Made by a program: the position numbers and the translations under genes
Shown: piece by piece, positions 37,001 to 46,559 of the stretch
Layout of the letters: each line of letters begins with the position of its first letter
Numbering within the stretch: the stretch's first letter is position 1
From: Juglans regia
Lineage: Eukaryota > Streptophyta > Magnoliopsida > Fagales > Juglandaceae
DNA: 64,000 bases
Assembly: GCF_001411555.2 (NCBI RefSeq)
Contig: NC_049911.1
Location: forward strand, 2,294,001 to 2,358,000
Direction: 5' to 3'
Notes under the pieces: generated by a model
Database searches by the model: none
What the model saw: the letters and a program-made list of their open reading frames with translations, nothing else
What the model was told of the DNA's origin: nothing

Positions 37001-40000
37001 GCATCCACCATCAATGAAGGAGCATCAACCTTGGCTGCCTGCGAATGCCATGGGAGTGCCCTCACTCTGTTACTCACCCCCGAAACAGAGGGATGAGCCA
37101 TGAACTCCCTCAACTTATCTCCAAATTTCCTCCACCCCTCACCCTTCCTGCCCTCTGGAACCACTAACATTCCTCTCCTCTTTTCATGCCCAAAATCCGA
37201 AATGGAGAAATATCTTCCATTGCGGTTACACCCACTCTGTATCATTAAAACTGCATTTCCAGTTCTACGAGTTCTAATAAACTCTGAAGTGCCCAAAGAT
37301 GCAGCACACTCCCTCACCATCAAACCCAACCACCCCAAAGCCTCATGCTCTAATGAAATGTATTTCACCACACGCCAACTACTCTCGGTGATTCTCCACC
37401 ACCTATCATTCTCCCTACTGAACACAAATACCTTCTGTTCAATGAAGACCTCTGTGCTCATACCCATCTTCACCCTACAATGCACTATATCGAGAATCTC
37501 CAATCTATAACTTAACTCCACTGAACTACATGCTAAACACCACAAGGAACTACCACCATAGACGACCCAACACCAGAAGCAAGACACAAGAAAACCAAGA
37601 AAAGAAAAAAGTGTTCGGAGAGAAAATTCTACAAAACCCTGTTGCAAAGATATTCATATCTACATTCATAAAGAAACTAATATCACAAGAGCATGCATAA
37701 TGGCATGAGGTGTACCATAACTTTTTTTTGATAACTTTTGTGGTGTACCATAACTATAAAGCTCTCTCTTGTTTTTTGGAAAACTACATTTTGCTGCCTC
37801 CAACACTCAACATTTTACATTTTGCATACCAACTATCAAAACTGACACATTGCACCCTCAAGCTCCAACCGTCAAGATTGAACCACGTCACTTATTTTCA
37901 TCCAACATAACTACCAAATTTGTACATGGGTGCTATTTGTCAAATTTGGTAAATGAGAGGTGCAATGCATCAGCTTTGGTAGTATCGGGCAAAGAGTGTG
38001 AAAACCAGTTGGGGAGAGTAAAGTGTATTTTAAACTTTTCATGTTTTGCTATAATAATAAATTATAAAAGCACGTCCCTTCTTGCACTTGGGAACCAGTG
38101 CAAACCTACCACAGAAAAAGGTAATAGATCCTAAAAGATTCATTTTTTTAATTTTACTATCTTGTTTGCTAGGAGAGATTTAGGGCTCGTTAGGACACTT
38201 AGAATATCTTAGAATATCTGTGAATGATAGTGAAATGGTTTGAGTTAAAATGTTTTATTAGGTTTTGGGAAGGGAGAGAGAAAGTTGAATAAAAATATCA
38301 TAAAGTTAAAAAATTGTTTGAATATTATTTTTGTTTTGAAATTTGAAAGTCTTATTGTTTTTTGTGTTTCGTTTGGAAGTTTGGGAAAGTTGTATTGGGT
38401 TTTGTGTTTGGATAATGATCAAGTAATGATTAAATGAAAAATTTGAAATTGAAAATATTTTTTGCTTGAGTGATGTTTGAGAAGGAGATATCTGAAACAA
38501 TCTAAGAATACCTGAGAATACCTCAGTGTCCAAACTAGCCGAAGATAACTAAGCCCCACCCCAGGCACTAGCACCTAAAAGGCTAAACCAAATCCTAATA
38601 TAATGACCGTATTGTGGTGTAATATGTTCACCAATATATGTCATCCTTTGGCATAACATACTCATTACATATGATTTCAAGTTTATAACATTTTAAAGAT
38701 GCTTTCAATATCCACATATCCACCGTATTTCAAATCTCCTATTTGGCTATTTGTATCCTTAATGCTGGATTGAAACTAATAAAGAAAATCAACCAGGGGG
38801 TGATTAAGGTTGAAAGGAAAGAAAGGATGGGTCATGCAAGATCAATTAGATGAAAGATTTTCAAGATCGAGTTGGCTGACATTTGCAGGTGCCTGATATT
38901 CATGGAATATTCTCTGGTAGAGGGGAGTCGAGGTGGAATTAAATCACTATTATAATGAAATAATGACAGATAAATTTACAAAACTCCAAAACCACTGACC
39001 TTCCCCTTGGATAAACCCCGCATTCCTTGAAAATCAACCACAACATGAGCACAAGTTAAAATTGTACCATCCTTATCAATTATAGTTCCTGACCCTATAC
39101 TTTTTCCAGTAGTAAGCCCATAGAAACCTACCAAACACAAAGGTTACGAACAACTCTGAGGTCCACTTTCTCAAAAACAAAACTTAATTGCAAACACATA
39201 AAGAAACCAGAAATATAATACCCTGTGGAACTGAGAGATTGACCACTGCAGGGCCGATTCTAGCAGCCGCATTTGCAATAGTATCTCTACCCAAACAATT
39301 GCAACATGGTTTGGGGTCATCTCTAAGTGCCTCAGAGGCTTCTTTCTTTATATCCGAATCTGATGATGGAACCGAACCAATTCTAGAAGAAAATAACGGA
39401 AGCAGTCCTACAATTTTAAGGTAGAATTGAACCCAGCATAAAAACATATTTAACTGAAACAAACTTTCAAAGAACAAAAATTGTTACTAATAAAGAACAA
39501 ACCAAGTTGCCAGGGATCTGATGAAAGAGATGAAGGGCGAGGAAATGTGTCTTGTGTAATTTGCAATGGCAACCATAATGATTCCCGCAGTGGCACCGGA
39601 ACTTTCAAAGATACAGTCGTTCCTAACATTGAGAATAACAAAAGCATAATTGGAGTTGTGGTATCTTAGGTCGAATGTAAAAGAAAGAAAAACTTGAAAC
39701 AGACTAAACTTAATCATAGTTAGGAATCGAAGTCCCAATTTTTTTTGTTCATACCAATCAAAGAGAAGATAGAAGAATTCTAAACCAGAGAAAAACAAAA
39801 TAAGCGAACAAAACAAATGATGCTCACTGGCATTTGAGTTGCTCTTTGAATACAACAGACCCGACCCGGCAGCAGCGACTGCTAAGAGCCGGAGGAGATA
39901 TCGTCTGTTGCAACCTGAAATATTCCTCTGCCACAAAAATGGTTCATGAAAAAATTACGCCATGACGAATGAAAGAAATTTATTTGAAAAGAACGAAAAA

Positions 40001-40079
40001 AAAGATGTCCGTGATGTTGTTAGGAACTGAAGATAGGATAAAAGAAGATTACGAGGATTGGTACCATTAAATAACTCAT
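27468..40079 (-). CDS. DEGP14: DEG14-type HtrA serine protease (Protease Do-like 14)
   Basis: Eleven coding exons on the minus strand: 40079-40065, 39927-39828, 39622-39503, 39407-39222, 39127-39000, 31702-31491, 31258-31177, 30985-30843, 30226-30106, 28103-28011, 27584-27468. All are GT-AG with matching phases, total about 438 aa. Order: an N-terminal basic/hydrophobic targeting or anchor segment ([20 protein letters not shown]), a trypsin-like domain with His168 (LTCAHVV), Asp206 (PSDIAIVK) and Ser284 (GNSGGPL), then one PDZ domain (residues about 330-438; [20 protein letters not shown]). The triad is intact, so an active protease degrading damaged proteins is expected; I infer organelle targeting from the N-terminus. 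The five-codon first exon (MSYLM) is the least certain part. Intron 5 (38999-31703, 7.3 kb) contains a full-length LINE, and intron 9 holds a LINE fragment in the opposite orientation. Confidence 0.93.
28513..29495 (+). mobile_element. 5'-truncated LINE fragment in DEG14 intron 9
   Basis: Plus-strand broken frames match the C-terminal part of LINE ORF2: a [17 protein letters not shown] block near 28590, WHDVWCG near 28680, and the zf-RVT segment at 29042-29239 ([17 protein letters not shown]). These align in order with the full-length copy at 32011-37652. The end near 29480 is AATAAAAATTTTTT. Antisense to DEG14. Stops and shifts make it inactive. Confidence 0.8.
31155..31404. repeat. Microsatellites around DEG14 exon 7
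   Basis: A short AG run lies at about 31155-31170 immediately downstream of the exon 7 donor, and a 24-base AC run at 31381-31404. A GAA/A-rich run lies further along at about 31000-31043. Intronic; only their variability is of note. Confidence 0.7.
31994..32010. repeat. Target-site duplication, LINE 3' side
   Basis: TTCATATCTACATTCAT, identical over 17 bases to 37653-37669. It directly abuts the T-run (32011-32019) that is the complement of the LINE poly(A) tail. Confidence 0.95.
32109..35747 (-). pseudogene. LINE ORF2: APE endonuclease, reverse transcriptase, zf-RVT (three nonsense codons)
   Basis: A single frame of 1213 codons. Residues 1-about 230 are an APE-type endonuclease ([48 protein letters not shown]). 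The reverse transcriptase follows ([20 protein letters not shown]-type [22 protein letters not shown] and the catalytic [10 protein letters not shown]). The zf-RVT segment is C-terminal ([19 protein letters not shown]). In-frame stops occur at 34711-34713 (TGA), 34470-34472 (TAG) and 32406-32408 (TAG); translation resumes with family sequence after each. The third sits where the older relative at 4574-4861 has Trp (RVLWNE). As read, no full enzyme can be made. Confidence 0.93.
35737..37467 (-). CDS. LINE ORF1 protein
   Basis: 576 aa, starting at the ATG at 37467 ([20 protein letters not shown]). The N-terminal 150 residues match the ORF1 fragment at 8276-7880, so they belong to the element family. 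The middle is Pro/Gly/Lys-rich and low in complexity. The C-terminus is basic ([18 protein letters not shown]). I see no CCHC zinc knuckle, unlike many plant LINE ORF1 proteins. The presumed role is RNA binding in the retrotransposition particle. The frame is open further upstream but without ATG. It overlaps ORF2 by 11 bases. Confidence 0.8.
   Translation of the reverse strand: MGMSTEVFIEQKVFVFSRENDRWWRITESSWRVVKYISLEHEALGWLGLMVRECAASLGTSEFIRTRRTGNAVLMIQSGCNRNGRYFSISDFGHEKRRGMLVVPEGRKGEGWRKFGDKLREFMAHPSVSGVSNRVRALPWHSQAAKVDAPSLMVDASRSYSEVLQVQKVRQQEVSGAVPIVPEVVQRSCRGSETEEEFLLRGLCNMEIKVGLLLEELLELKRCVKGKGVKDAGNGPGREAGLGIKKGKLGWDGKLAGLAKGERAKGPGQVAGPKLAWKATRVPLDISGQCLAQLPGTPIRAGMATVPAQKLPTALEEHQGEPVQAPRREVIEEGMVSTKPGPIPTIPTSSCCRLSVEEPQKLSCEVDKGTAAVFVQSHLPEYGLSLLRAPRVQEEPTSGFCLSMVHGLGLEEAQKQLCVGEGGSAVSLEQGLVVSEGYTVEPSVDVSVGYAGEPRVESEVVGGSELALFASVSNAEEGVTLTPLCTLPPSNYGSSSSKWVFKKVEEIQEVIGISFGGYEEQFKALLVALEASHSKSASKRDRELKKLTCSINYDVKEGSGGRDRSRGRGNIVVYEA
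37653..37669. repeat. Target-site duplication, LINE 5' side
   Basis: TTCATATCTACATTCAT, identical to 31994-32010. It marks the original intron sequence interrupted by the LINE. Confidence 0.95.
37723..37741 (-). mobile_element. Minimal LINE insertion (19 bp) with target duplication, DEG14 intron 5
   Basis: A T-run followed by GATAACTTTTGT lies between two copies of GGTGTACCATAACT (37709-37722 and 37742-37755). On the minus strand it ends GTTATC plus poly(A), like other LINE tails here. It lies only about 55 bp from the full-length LINE's 5' target duplication. Confidence 0.65.
38188..38547. mobile_element. MITE in DEG14 intron 5
   Basis: The left end CTCGTTAGGACACTTAGAAT and the inverse of the right end (CTAGTTTGGACACTGAGGTA) are imperfect inverted repeats. 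The interior includes GAATATTATTTTTGTTTTGA, shared with the elements at 51056-51252 and 55167-55355. About 360 bp, non-coding. Confidence 0.65.
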
Positions 40080-41014
40080 GACTACGATGTTGTCAAATCT
40101 TACGCGTCTTTAGGGTTCTTATGTTGGTTGTACTTTTGTCGAATTGAAGTTCTTCAACTCTTCTTTCTAGTCGGCAAAAGGGTCCGGACGTTCTCTGGTA
40201 TTTCTAGAAACTGAGACCCAAAACGGCAAAACCCAAACAATGTTTAAACATATTAACATTTTAATTAATAAGTCATTCTTTCGGCATGAAAACTCATTCT
40301 TTCGGCACGGAAAACTCATTCTTTCGGTAATTTAAAAAAAAAAAAAAAAAAACTTCAATTGATTTTGACAATTTAAATTTATAAATTTCTTCAACATATT
40401 GAATTCTACGAAATTAACAATATAATTCATATAACTTTCACAACGACTTATAAATAATAATTTATTTAATTTAACAAAAACACGATCAAACTTGGTCAAA
40501 ATTATAAATCCCAAAACTTTTTAAGTAGCAAAATCGAATCCATCCATACATAACGCTGTATAAGGCAAAGAATAGATGTGTATATCCAGAAATATTACGG
40601 AAAATATCAGAGAAAAAGTTACTTTAGAAATCCTTGATGAATGTAATAAATCACCCCAAATGACACTGAATTGTGGAAGAGTGTGAAATCCTCTCCCTTC
40701 GTATTTCGACTTTCACGCGACGTATCATTTGGGACACGTATTGTTTCACCGAGTAAAAATACTCGATCACATCGTAAATCAAAGTAGAATAACGACTAAG
40801 CGTAAAGACAACATGAACATAAAGAAAACCGATAGATTTTCATTAACTAGTTTAACTTTAAGCAACTACAATATGCACCAGAAACTTCCAAGCAAAGAGG
40901 ATACTAAATTAGGATTAAGATCTAATAATAAACAAAACAATCTCATACACAGAGATCATTATACAAAAAGAGGGCTTTCTTTTCTTTTTCTTCCCTTGAA
41001 CTATCTTTACTAGA
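40080..41014. other. Intergenic DNA between DEG14 (5' end) and H2A.W (3' end)
   Basis: Contains the DEG14 promoter side (about 40080-40250) and the H2A.W 3' flank. A three-copy repeat of ACTCATTCTTTCGGCAYG spans 40271-40328. A poly(A)-like run lies at 40333-40352. No coding sequence seen. Confidence 0.5.
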
Positions 41015-41970
41015 CTAGGCCTTTTTGGGGGTCTTCTTGGGCGATTTAGATGCTTTGTCAGATTCAGTAGCTGTTTTCTTGGGCAGCAAGATGGGGTTGA
41101 TGTTCGGTAGAACTCCGCCGCTAGCAATGGTTACCCCCTGTAGCAACTTTCCCAGTTCCTCGTCGTTCCTCACGGCCAAAAGGACATGCCTCGGGTTTAT
41201 CCTGTTCTTCTTGTTGTCACGTGCCGCATTCCCTGCCAACTCCAGCACCTGCATTTCACCGAACACAAATTAGCGCCTGAAACCGGGGGACAAACTATTA
41301 GGACTCGAAAAGTAACACATCACAGAAAATGAATCCAACAACGACAGAATGATTCCGAAAATATGTATTTCATATCCTAGCATCTGGCTCCCTCTCATTT
41401 TTCTACATTTAGCGACATACGAAAAAAGTTCACCAAGATAAACTTAAGAGCCATACAGAAAGGATTTACAAACATCATCGAGAATCAAAAAGAAACTGAA
41501 GTCCTATCTGATAAAAAGAAAATAAATGGCGAAACGCCAGACATGCTCATCTACATTTCCTTTCTCTCAGTGTCTACATGATCCGGGAAGAAAAAGCGAA
41601 TACTCCATTTCTCGCTGTTCTATTTCTCAGTGTCCGAGCAACAAACACAGGAGCAATTTTCAAAAATAAAAATAAAAAAACAAACACAGAAGCGAAAACT
41701 AGCCACTGGAGATGTAAGATACCAAGGCCAAAAAGATCAAAAGATGTATCGAGGATCTAAAAGTACCTCAGCAGCGAGATATTCAAGAACCGCGGCGAGG
41801 TAGATCGGAGCACCAGAGCCTGTCCTCTGAGCGTAGCGACCCTTCTTCAAATACCGAGCAATCCGACCAACGGGGAATTGAAGACCAGCCTTCATAGACT
41901 TCGAGACCGACTTCTTCCTGTCTCCACCTCTTCGTCCTCCCGCTCCCCTCGACGTCTTCGCTGCCTCCAT
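41015..41970 (-). CDS. H2A.W: Histone H2A.W variant
   Basis: Two exons on the minus strand (41970-41767 and 41248-41015) joined by a GT-AG intron, 145 aa. Histone-fold landmarks: [53 protein letters not shown], and [16 protein letters not shown]. The C-terminal tail carries SPKK at residues 137-140 followed by TPKKA, the diagnostic motif of plant H2A.W, which packs heterochromatin and binds linker DNA. The N-terminal tail is Gly/Arg/Lys-rich. Intron position inside the acidic-patch helix region is typical of plant H2A variants. Confidence 0.95.
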
Positions 41971-42090
41971 TGGAAAGGGAATCGAAATGTTCTTTGATCA
42001 GAACTGAGAAATGCCTTGGAGAGTGAAACTTTCGGAGCGCTAGTTTTGAATTTTGCTTGGAGTGGTGTGGAATGGAGAGGGCGGCATTTG

Positions 42091-42097
42091 ATTTATA
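42091..42097 (-). promoter_or_regulatory. TATA box of the H2A.W gene
   Basis: On the minus strand TATAAAT, 121 bases upstream of the ATG, in a G+C-rich promoter. Confidence 0.6.
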
Positions 42098-42157
42098 AGG
42101 GGCGTGAAGTTGGAGATCCGGGTTTTTTGTGCTTAGATTGGACGGCTGGGAAGCTTG

Positions 42158-42296
42158 CCACGCTGGCTATCCGGGTGTTTTGGTTTCAACCAATGGGTTC
42201 TTCCTCTATGTACTTCGAATTATGGATGTAAATTGACTAAACGGTCCTCTAAGTTGGATCTGACGGTTGAAACGCCTTCCACGTTGGCAATCCGTG
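42158..42296. promoter_or_regulatory. Two copies of a histone type I-like promoter element
   Basis: CCACGCTGGCTATCCGGG (42158-42175) and CCACGTTGGCAATCCGTG (42279-42296), 121 bases apart in direct orientation, each followed by a CCAAT-type word (ACCAATGGG, ACCAATTAGG). They resemble the plant histone type I element as I remember it (CCACGTCANCGATCCGCG); the second copy differs only by transitions. A role in S-phase expression is inference. Confidence 0.45.
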
Positions 42297-42299
42297 GGT

Positions 42300-44229
42300 T
42301 TTGTCGTAACCAATTAGGTTGTTACAGCTGTGGTAATAAAAATATGCGTCCGGTACAGGGACGGGATGGTCCAGATTTTGGATGGGTCTGCAATGGATAG
42401 AGATCTAACGGTATAAGAGGGGACACGTAGGTGACGCATTAATCGACTTAATTTTAAAGTAAGATAAATAATAGATTTACTTTAATACAACTCATCATCT
42501 TAATTATTATTATCCTATAATGTAATATTAGATAATTAAAAGTTATTTATTATATTTCACTTATAAATTTATATATAATGAGATGATGAAAAAATAAATG
42601 ATAAATAGATTTTTTCTCCTATTATATAAGAAAGTGCTAGAGCCATAGTGGCTTTTGACACTGCTCACTGTGAAGGTTAAATGTCTTTTTTTATGTATTT
42701 TTTTATATTTTTAAACATTCAAAAAAAAATTTACTATATTATTAAAATATATTTTCTCAATCATTAAGTTAAAAAAAATGGTATTATTTCTCCTATTATA
42801 TAATATCTTGTTTAGAATTTTGTAATAAAATAATATTATTTTGAATTTTAATTTGATTTTATGGGTTTAAATTTAATAAAAAATATTATTATATTTAAAA
42901 TTTAATATAAATTGTAAATAAGTAAATAAGTTGTAAATATATATTAAGTGGCAGCTTTATTTCTTTTAAATTAAGTTTTAAATTTTAAAATGTTAAAACA
43001 TCAACACATATAAGGCATGTTTTTGAATGCTTTTGATTTCATCCCAAATTTCAGAAATTTTTACGAAGATATTATATTTTAGAATACCCTAAGAACATTG
43101 GCAATGGTCTAGTCAAATACTAATGCAAGTCCATAATTTGACTATGTATAAAAAAAATATCTACATTAGACTAACTAAAAGCTCAAAACTTAAGACTTCA
43201 GCTACAGTAAAATTAGACTCCTCTTTAAACATAACGAGTTACTTATCATCATTGAAACTAATATTTTATTACGTAATCTATTTTCCCTCGTCCATTTCTC
43301 TTTCTTCATCTCATTTATCTCATTTTTCATTTCTTCCTCCTGAAACGTGCAAACACCTCGTCTTGAGTCATTCGTCTTCTTCAACCGCAAGCACCCAAGA
43401 GACATGCATCTTCTTCAACCGCAAGATGCATTTTCTCCGTCATGAGTCCACGTAGCCGTCGTCTTCCAACCCAAAAGGTAATTTCTCTTCCTCACTCCTC
43501 TCTCCCTCTTCTCTGCTTAGATTTCATCTCCCTCTTCTCTTTCTATATTCTCTCATTTCATCAAGTGATTTTTTTGTATTAGGGTTTGCAATGACCACTT
43601 TGTCACAAGGTTGCCTTGCCGGTGAATCATCATCCAAAAGGTTACACATTTCCTCCACAAACTAAAATTGAAAATCGCGACTTGGGTATTTCCATATAAC
43701 TAATTTGTGATTTCAGTATTTCGGTACTTTAGATTTTCTTAATTTCTTAAATTGCCTGTTGGAATTATGTTTTTTGCTATACATTTGTTTCTTCATTTGC
43801 GATTATCTTCATACTATGCATTTGGTTCATTGTATTTTCCTATGCATTTGTTTCTGTTGGAACTCTGCATTTGATTATCCCCATACTATGATGCATTTGG
43901 TTCTTGATTTGCGATTATCCACATACTATGCATTTGGTTCAGTGTATTTTACTATGCATTTGTTTCTGTTGGAATTATGCATTTGGTTCTATTGGAACTC
44001 TGTTGCAGGGCACGAGTTCAGGATGAGCGACAATGCACACATTCGAGAAAGCTTCCTTTTCCACACCACAAATAAAATCTAACCTTGGAGCCATCTTCTA
44101 CCTCAAATCTTGAACTTTAGTTTTACAGTATTCCTACAATAGTGTATATTGTTATATTCTTGGGTTTAGTGGAACTCCCCCTCCCACAATTATAAGTTGA
44201 AAAGAATAGATGATAGTGGATAACAATAT
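42300..44229. other. Intergenic DNA, AT-rich then repeat-bearing
   Basis: 42430-43110 is AT-rich with no features. 43260-43480 is C/T-rich on the plus strand, with a repeated TCTTCTTCAACCGCAAG word. 43775-44005 is a degenerate tandem array of ATGCATTTGGTTC/ATGCATTTGTTTCTGTTGGAA units. Short ORFs here are repeat-derived. Possibly the 5' side of the gene remnant at 44230. Confidence 0.45.
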
Positions 44230-44622
44230 TTAGCCAAAAAGAGAACCTAAAAAAGCTGAGAAAGAAAGGGAGAGGAAGCAGAAGTCGATGAAAGGCAAAG
44301 AGGTAGAGATCAAAATTGCGTTAGCTAAAATGATAAAGGATAGAACAACGACCATGGAAGAGCGGAAAAATGCTATGTTGAAGGCAAACCAAAAAAGTGA
44401 GAAAGCATTTGAACTAAATAATAAGAAGTCTGAACTATAGGAGAAGAAATTTGAACTGGAGAAGAATAATTTTGAACTAAAGATGATGATGCTAGATGTA
44501 CATGGCATGAATGTCATGCAACAAGAATATTTTCGTAATTTTCAACTAGCAATTTTTGAGGATTCAAAGTCTCTTTCTAAAGGTACATCTACACCTCATT
44601 CGACACCTTATGTAGGTGTCTA
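44230..44622 (+). pseudogene. NAM-associated C-terminal-domain (Harbinger/PIF partner-like) fragment
   Basis: Plus-strand translation gives KERERKQKSMKGKEVEIKIA, AKMIKDRTTTMEERKNAML, then an in-frame TAG at 44438-44440, then EKKFELEKNNFELKMMMLDV and a run ending STPHSTPYVGV with a stop at 44621. Charged helical sequence of this kind closes plant proteins labelled 'NAM-associated' or 'GST T3-like', which often derive from PIF/Harbinger transposon accessory genes. No Myb-like N-terminal part is found upstream. Family call is moderate; pseudogene status follows from the stop and the missing N-terminus. Confidence 0.6.
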
Positions 44623-46157
44623 ACTTCTAATATTGATAGTACTAAATTTTTTGAGAATTTAGTGGCTGGGTAGCAACTAAATGATTGAACTGTGTATATT
44701 ATTTTTGTACTAGAAACTAAATTGTGTTGATAATTTGTGGACTGTTATCAAATCTGTATATATATTATTTTTGTTGAGAATATCTTCTATTAAACTAAAT
44801 TGTGTGTCTTCATTATTTGTGGACTGTGGACTTTGTTTTAACTTGTTGCTTGTAAATACATTTTTGTTGTAGTTCCCTTCTTAGTATTTTTAGTAGGACG
44901 GAATTTTAATGTAGTGGACAGTACAGTCAATTACTAGGTAGAAGATAACATTTGAATCTTTTATTCCTTTTCATGAATGAGAATATAATTTTGTCTCAAT
45001 TTCTTCTGTATTTTGATTTCCTTTGAAATTTTTACAATATATATTATGTACAATTCTAATAATTTCCTTTTTTAGTGTTCTGGTGTTTTTACTGTATTTC
45101 TTTACTTATCTTACTTGAAATCGTCTTTGTTTTTAGGTTTTTCAATACTTTCAGCCATGCTTTGTTGTAGCTTCTCCATTTTTATTACGAAGTTCATGGA
45201 TACTAGCTATCCTAACGGTTCTAATTTTTAAGCTGCACACTCACTTGTATTGTTGTCTTGATTATGCTCAGCTCTATCTCTCTCACACTATTTTGATGTC
45301 TATATTTGCATGATTCATTGTGAGATTTGATTACACTTGCAATTTTATTGAAAGTGATATTATATAGTAATATGGGTGGTTCAGCCATGCATTTGTTTGT
45401 ATATTAGCATTGTAGTATTCTAATGGATGCGGTTAAATATTTCGGTTAATATTAGTATGAAATGTTAATATTAGATTGTGGAAACAAATAGTTGGAAAAC
45501 AATATAGATTCACCTGGCCAAAAGTTAATGCTATAGCTAAAACTTGAAATTCTAGCCATAAAGTCTTTCGATTATGATAAATTTTAACTCCAATCAAAAC
45601 CAGGAGTCTAGGAATAGGGTGAACTGTGAAATTACAAAAAAATTATATGACTTAAACTCTTAAGAATGGTTTAGACTAACTCTTCTTCATATTAATGACA
45701 ATAAGCTTTTGACAGGCAATTTGGAGTATTTATAAAAACTATTTTACAATATTATGTTCAATCATCAGCTTTGGAGAAAAACTGTACATAATGGACTGAA
45801 TGAAATGTGCTATGGCCCATGTAATGCAAAGCGAATGTCTTAACCATTTGATATTTGTCAAGATATATGAACCAACCGCGAATAACTTATGAGACGCGTT
45901 ACAAATTGCACCCCCCACCAAACCCATCTTATGCTTCGGCATTGTGCATGAAAGTAGCTTGGCATTGATTAATAAACTATATATATATATATATATATTA
46001 ATTAATTTCCATGGGCGCATGCCTCTACTCATAGAGCAGTCTTTAATGGCTTCTCTATTTTGCAATTTTTAGAACAATATGTCAGAATAGACTTTCGTTG
46101 GATTATGTAAAATACATATGAGTTCACGTGCTTCTCTATATTTAACATGCACTAACC
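44623..46157. other. Intergenic DNA, nothing recognised
   Basis: AT-rich plus-strand sequence with T-rich stretches. An AT microsatellite lies at about 45979-46000. No gene, RNA gene or clear transposon boundary seen. Confidence 0.4.
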
Positions 46158-46559
46158 TCAAGTCGGGCCTTGAGAAGCAGGCCGCCGGCCTGAGTCCTCA
46201 TTTGACCTATACAACATAATAGCATCAACTTCATCAGGAAAACTGCTAATGATCTTCGTTTGCATTATTCTGAGATTAGCAGCAAACTCCATTGCCTCAT
46301 TCATGGCAGCTCGAGCACCTTCCAATGCCTCCACAAGTTCCTTATTGGCCAAGTAAAAAGAGCATACTTGGCTTAGAATTCGGTCGTGTCTTTCTTGGAA
46401 CCTCAACACTCTTTCTTCTGCATGTTCCAAGGCCTCGCTAATGTGTCTTAGTTTCTCTGCTGTGATTTGTTGTCTCTGCCATCTCTTCAAGTTGGACACG
46501 CAGAAGAAGAAGGAAGCGGAGAAGCCGATTATGGCAAAAACGATGCGGTCAAAACCCAT
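46158..46559 (-). CDS. Small membrane-anchored coiled-coil protein, function unknown
   Basis: A single-exon frame of 133 aa starting MGFDRIVFAIIGFSASFFFC. Residues about 5-22 form one transmembrane or signal-anchor helix. Residues about 25-110 are predicted by eye to be an alpha-helical coiled coil with heptad-like spacing (ITAEKLRHISEALEHAEERVL, ALEGARAAMNEAMEFAANLR). The tail is polar. Codon use and composition are gene-like compared with the flanks. I do not recognise a named family, though short plant proteins with this layout exist. A TATA-like word lies on the minus strand at 46795-46802. No homology search was possible. Confidence 0.7.
   Translation of the reverse strand: MGFDRIVFAIIGFSASFFFCVSNLKRWQRQQITAEKLRHISEALEHAEERVLRFQERHDRILSQVCSFYLANKELVEALEGARAAMNEAMEFAANLRIMQTKIISSFPDEVDAIMLYRSNEDSGRRPASQGPT

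Larger units (their letters stand above)
32011..37652 (-). mobile_element. Full-length L1-type LINE inside DEG14 intron 5
   Basis: A 5642-bp element bounded by perfect 17-bp target duplications (31994-32010 and 37653-37669), ending on the minus strand in ACTGATAAAAAAAAA. It has ORF1 (37467-35737) and ORF2 (35747-32109: endonuclease, reverse transcriptase, zf-RVT). ORF1 is open, and ORF2 is interrupted only by three nonsense codons. It lies in the same orientation as DEG14 and accounts for most of that intron. L1 elements move by target-primed reverse transcription of their own transcript. The few lesions and perfect duplication indicate a fairly recent insertion. Confidence 0.95.

Noticed and set aside
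43775..44005. Possible CRISPR-like spaced repeats (ATGCATTTG words)
   Set aside because: Plant nuclear context, irregular spacing and degenerate units; it is a simple tandem repeat.
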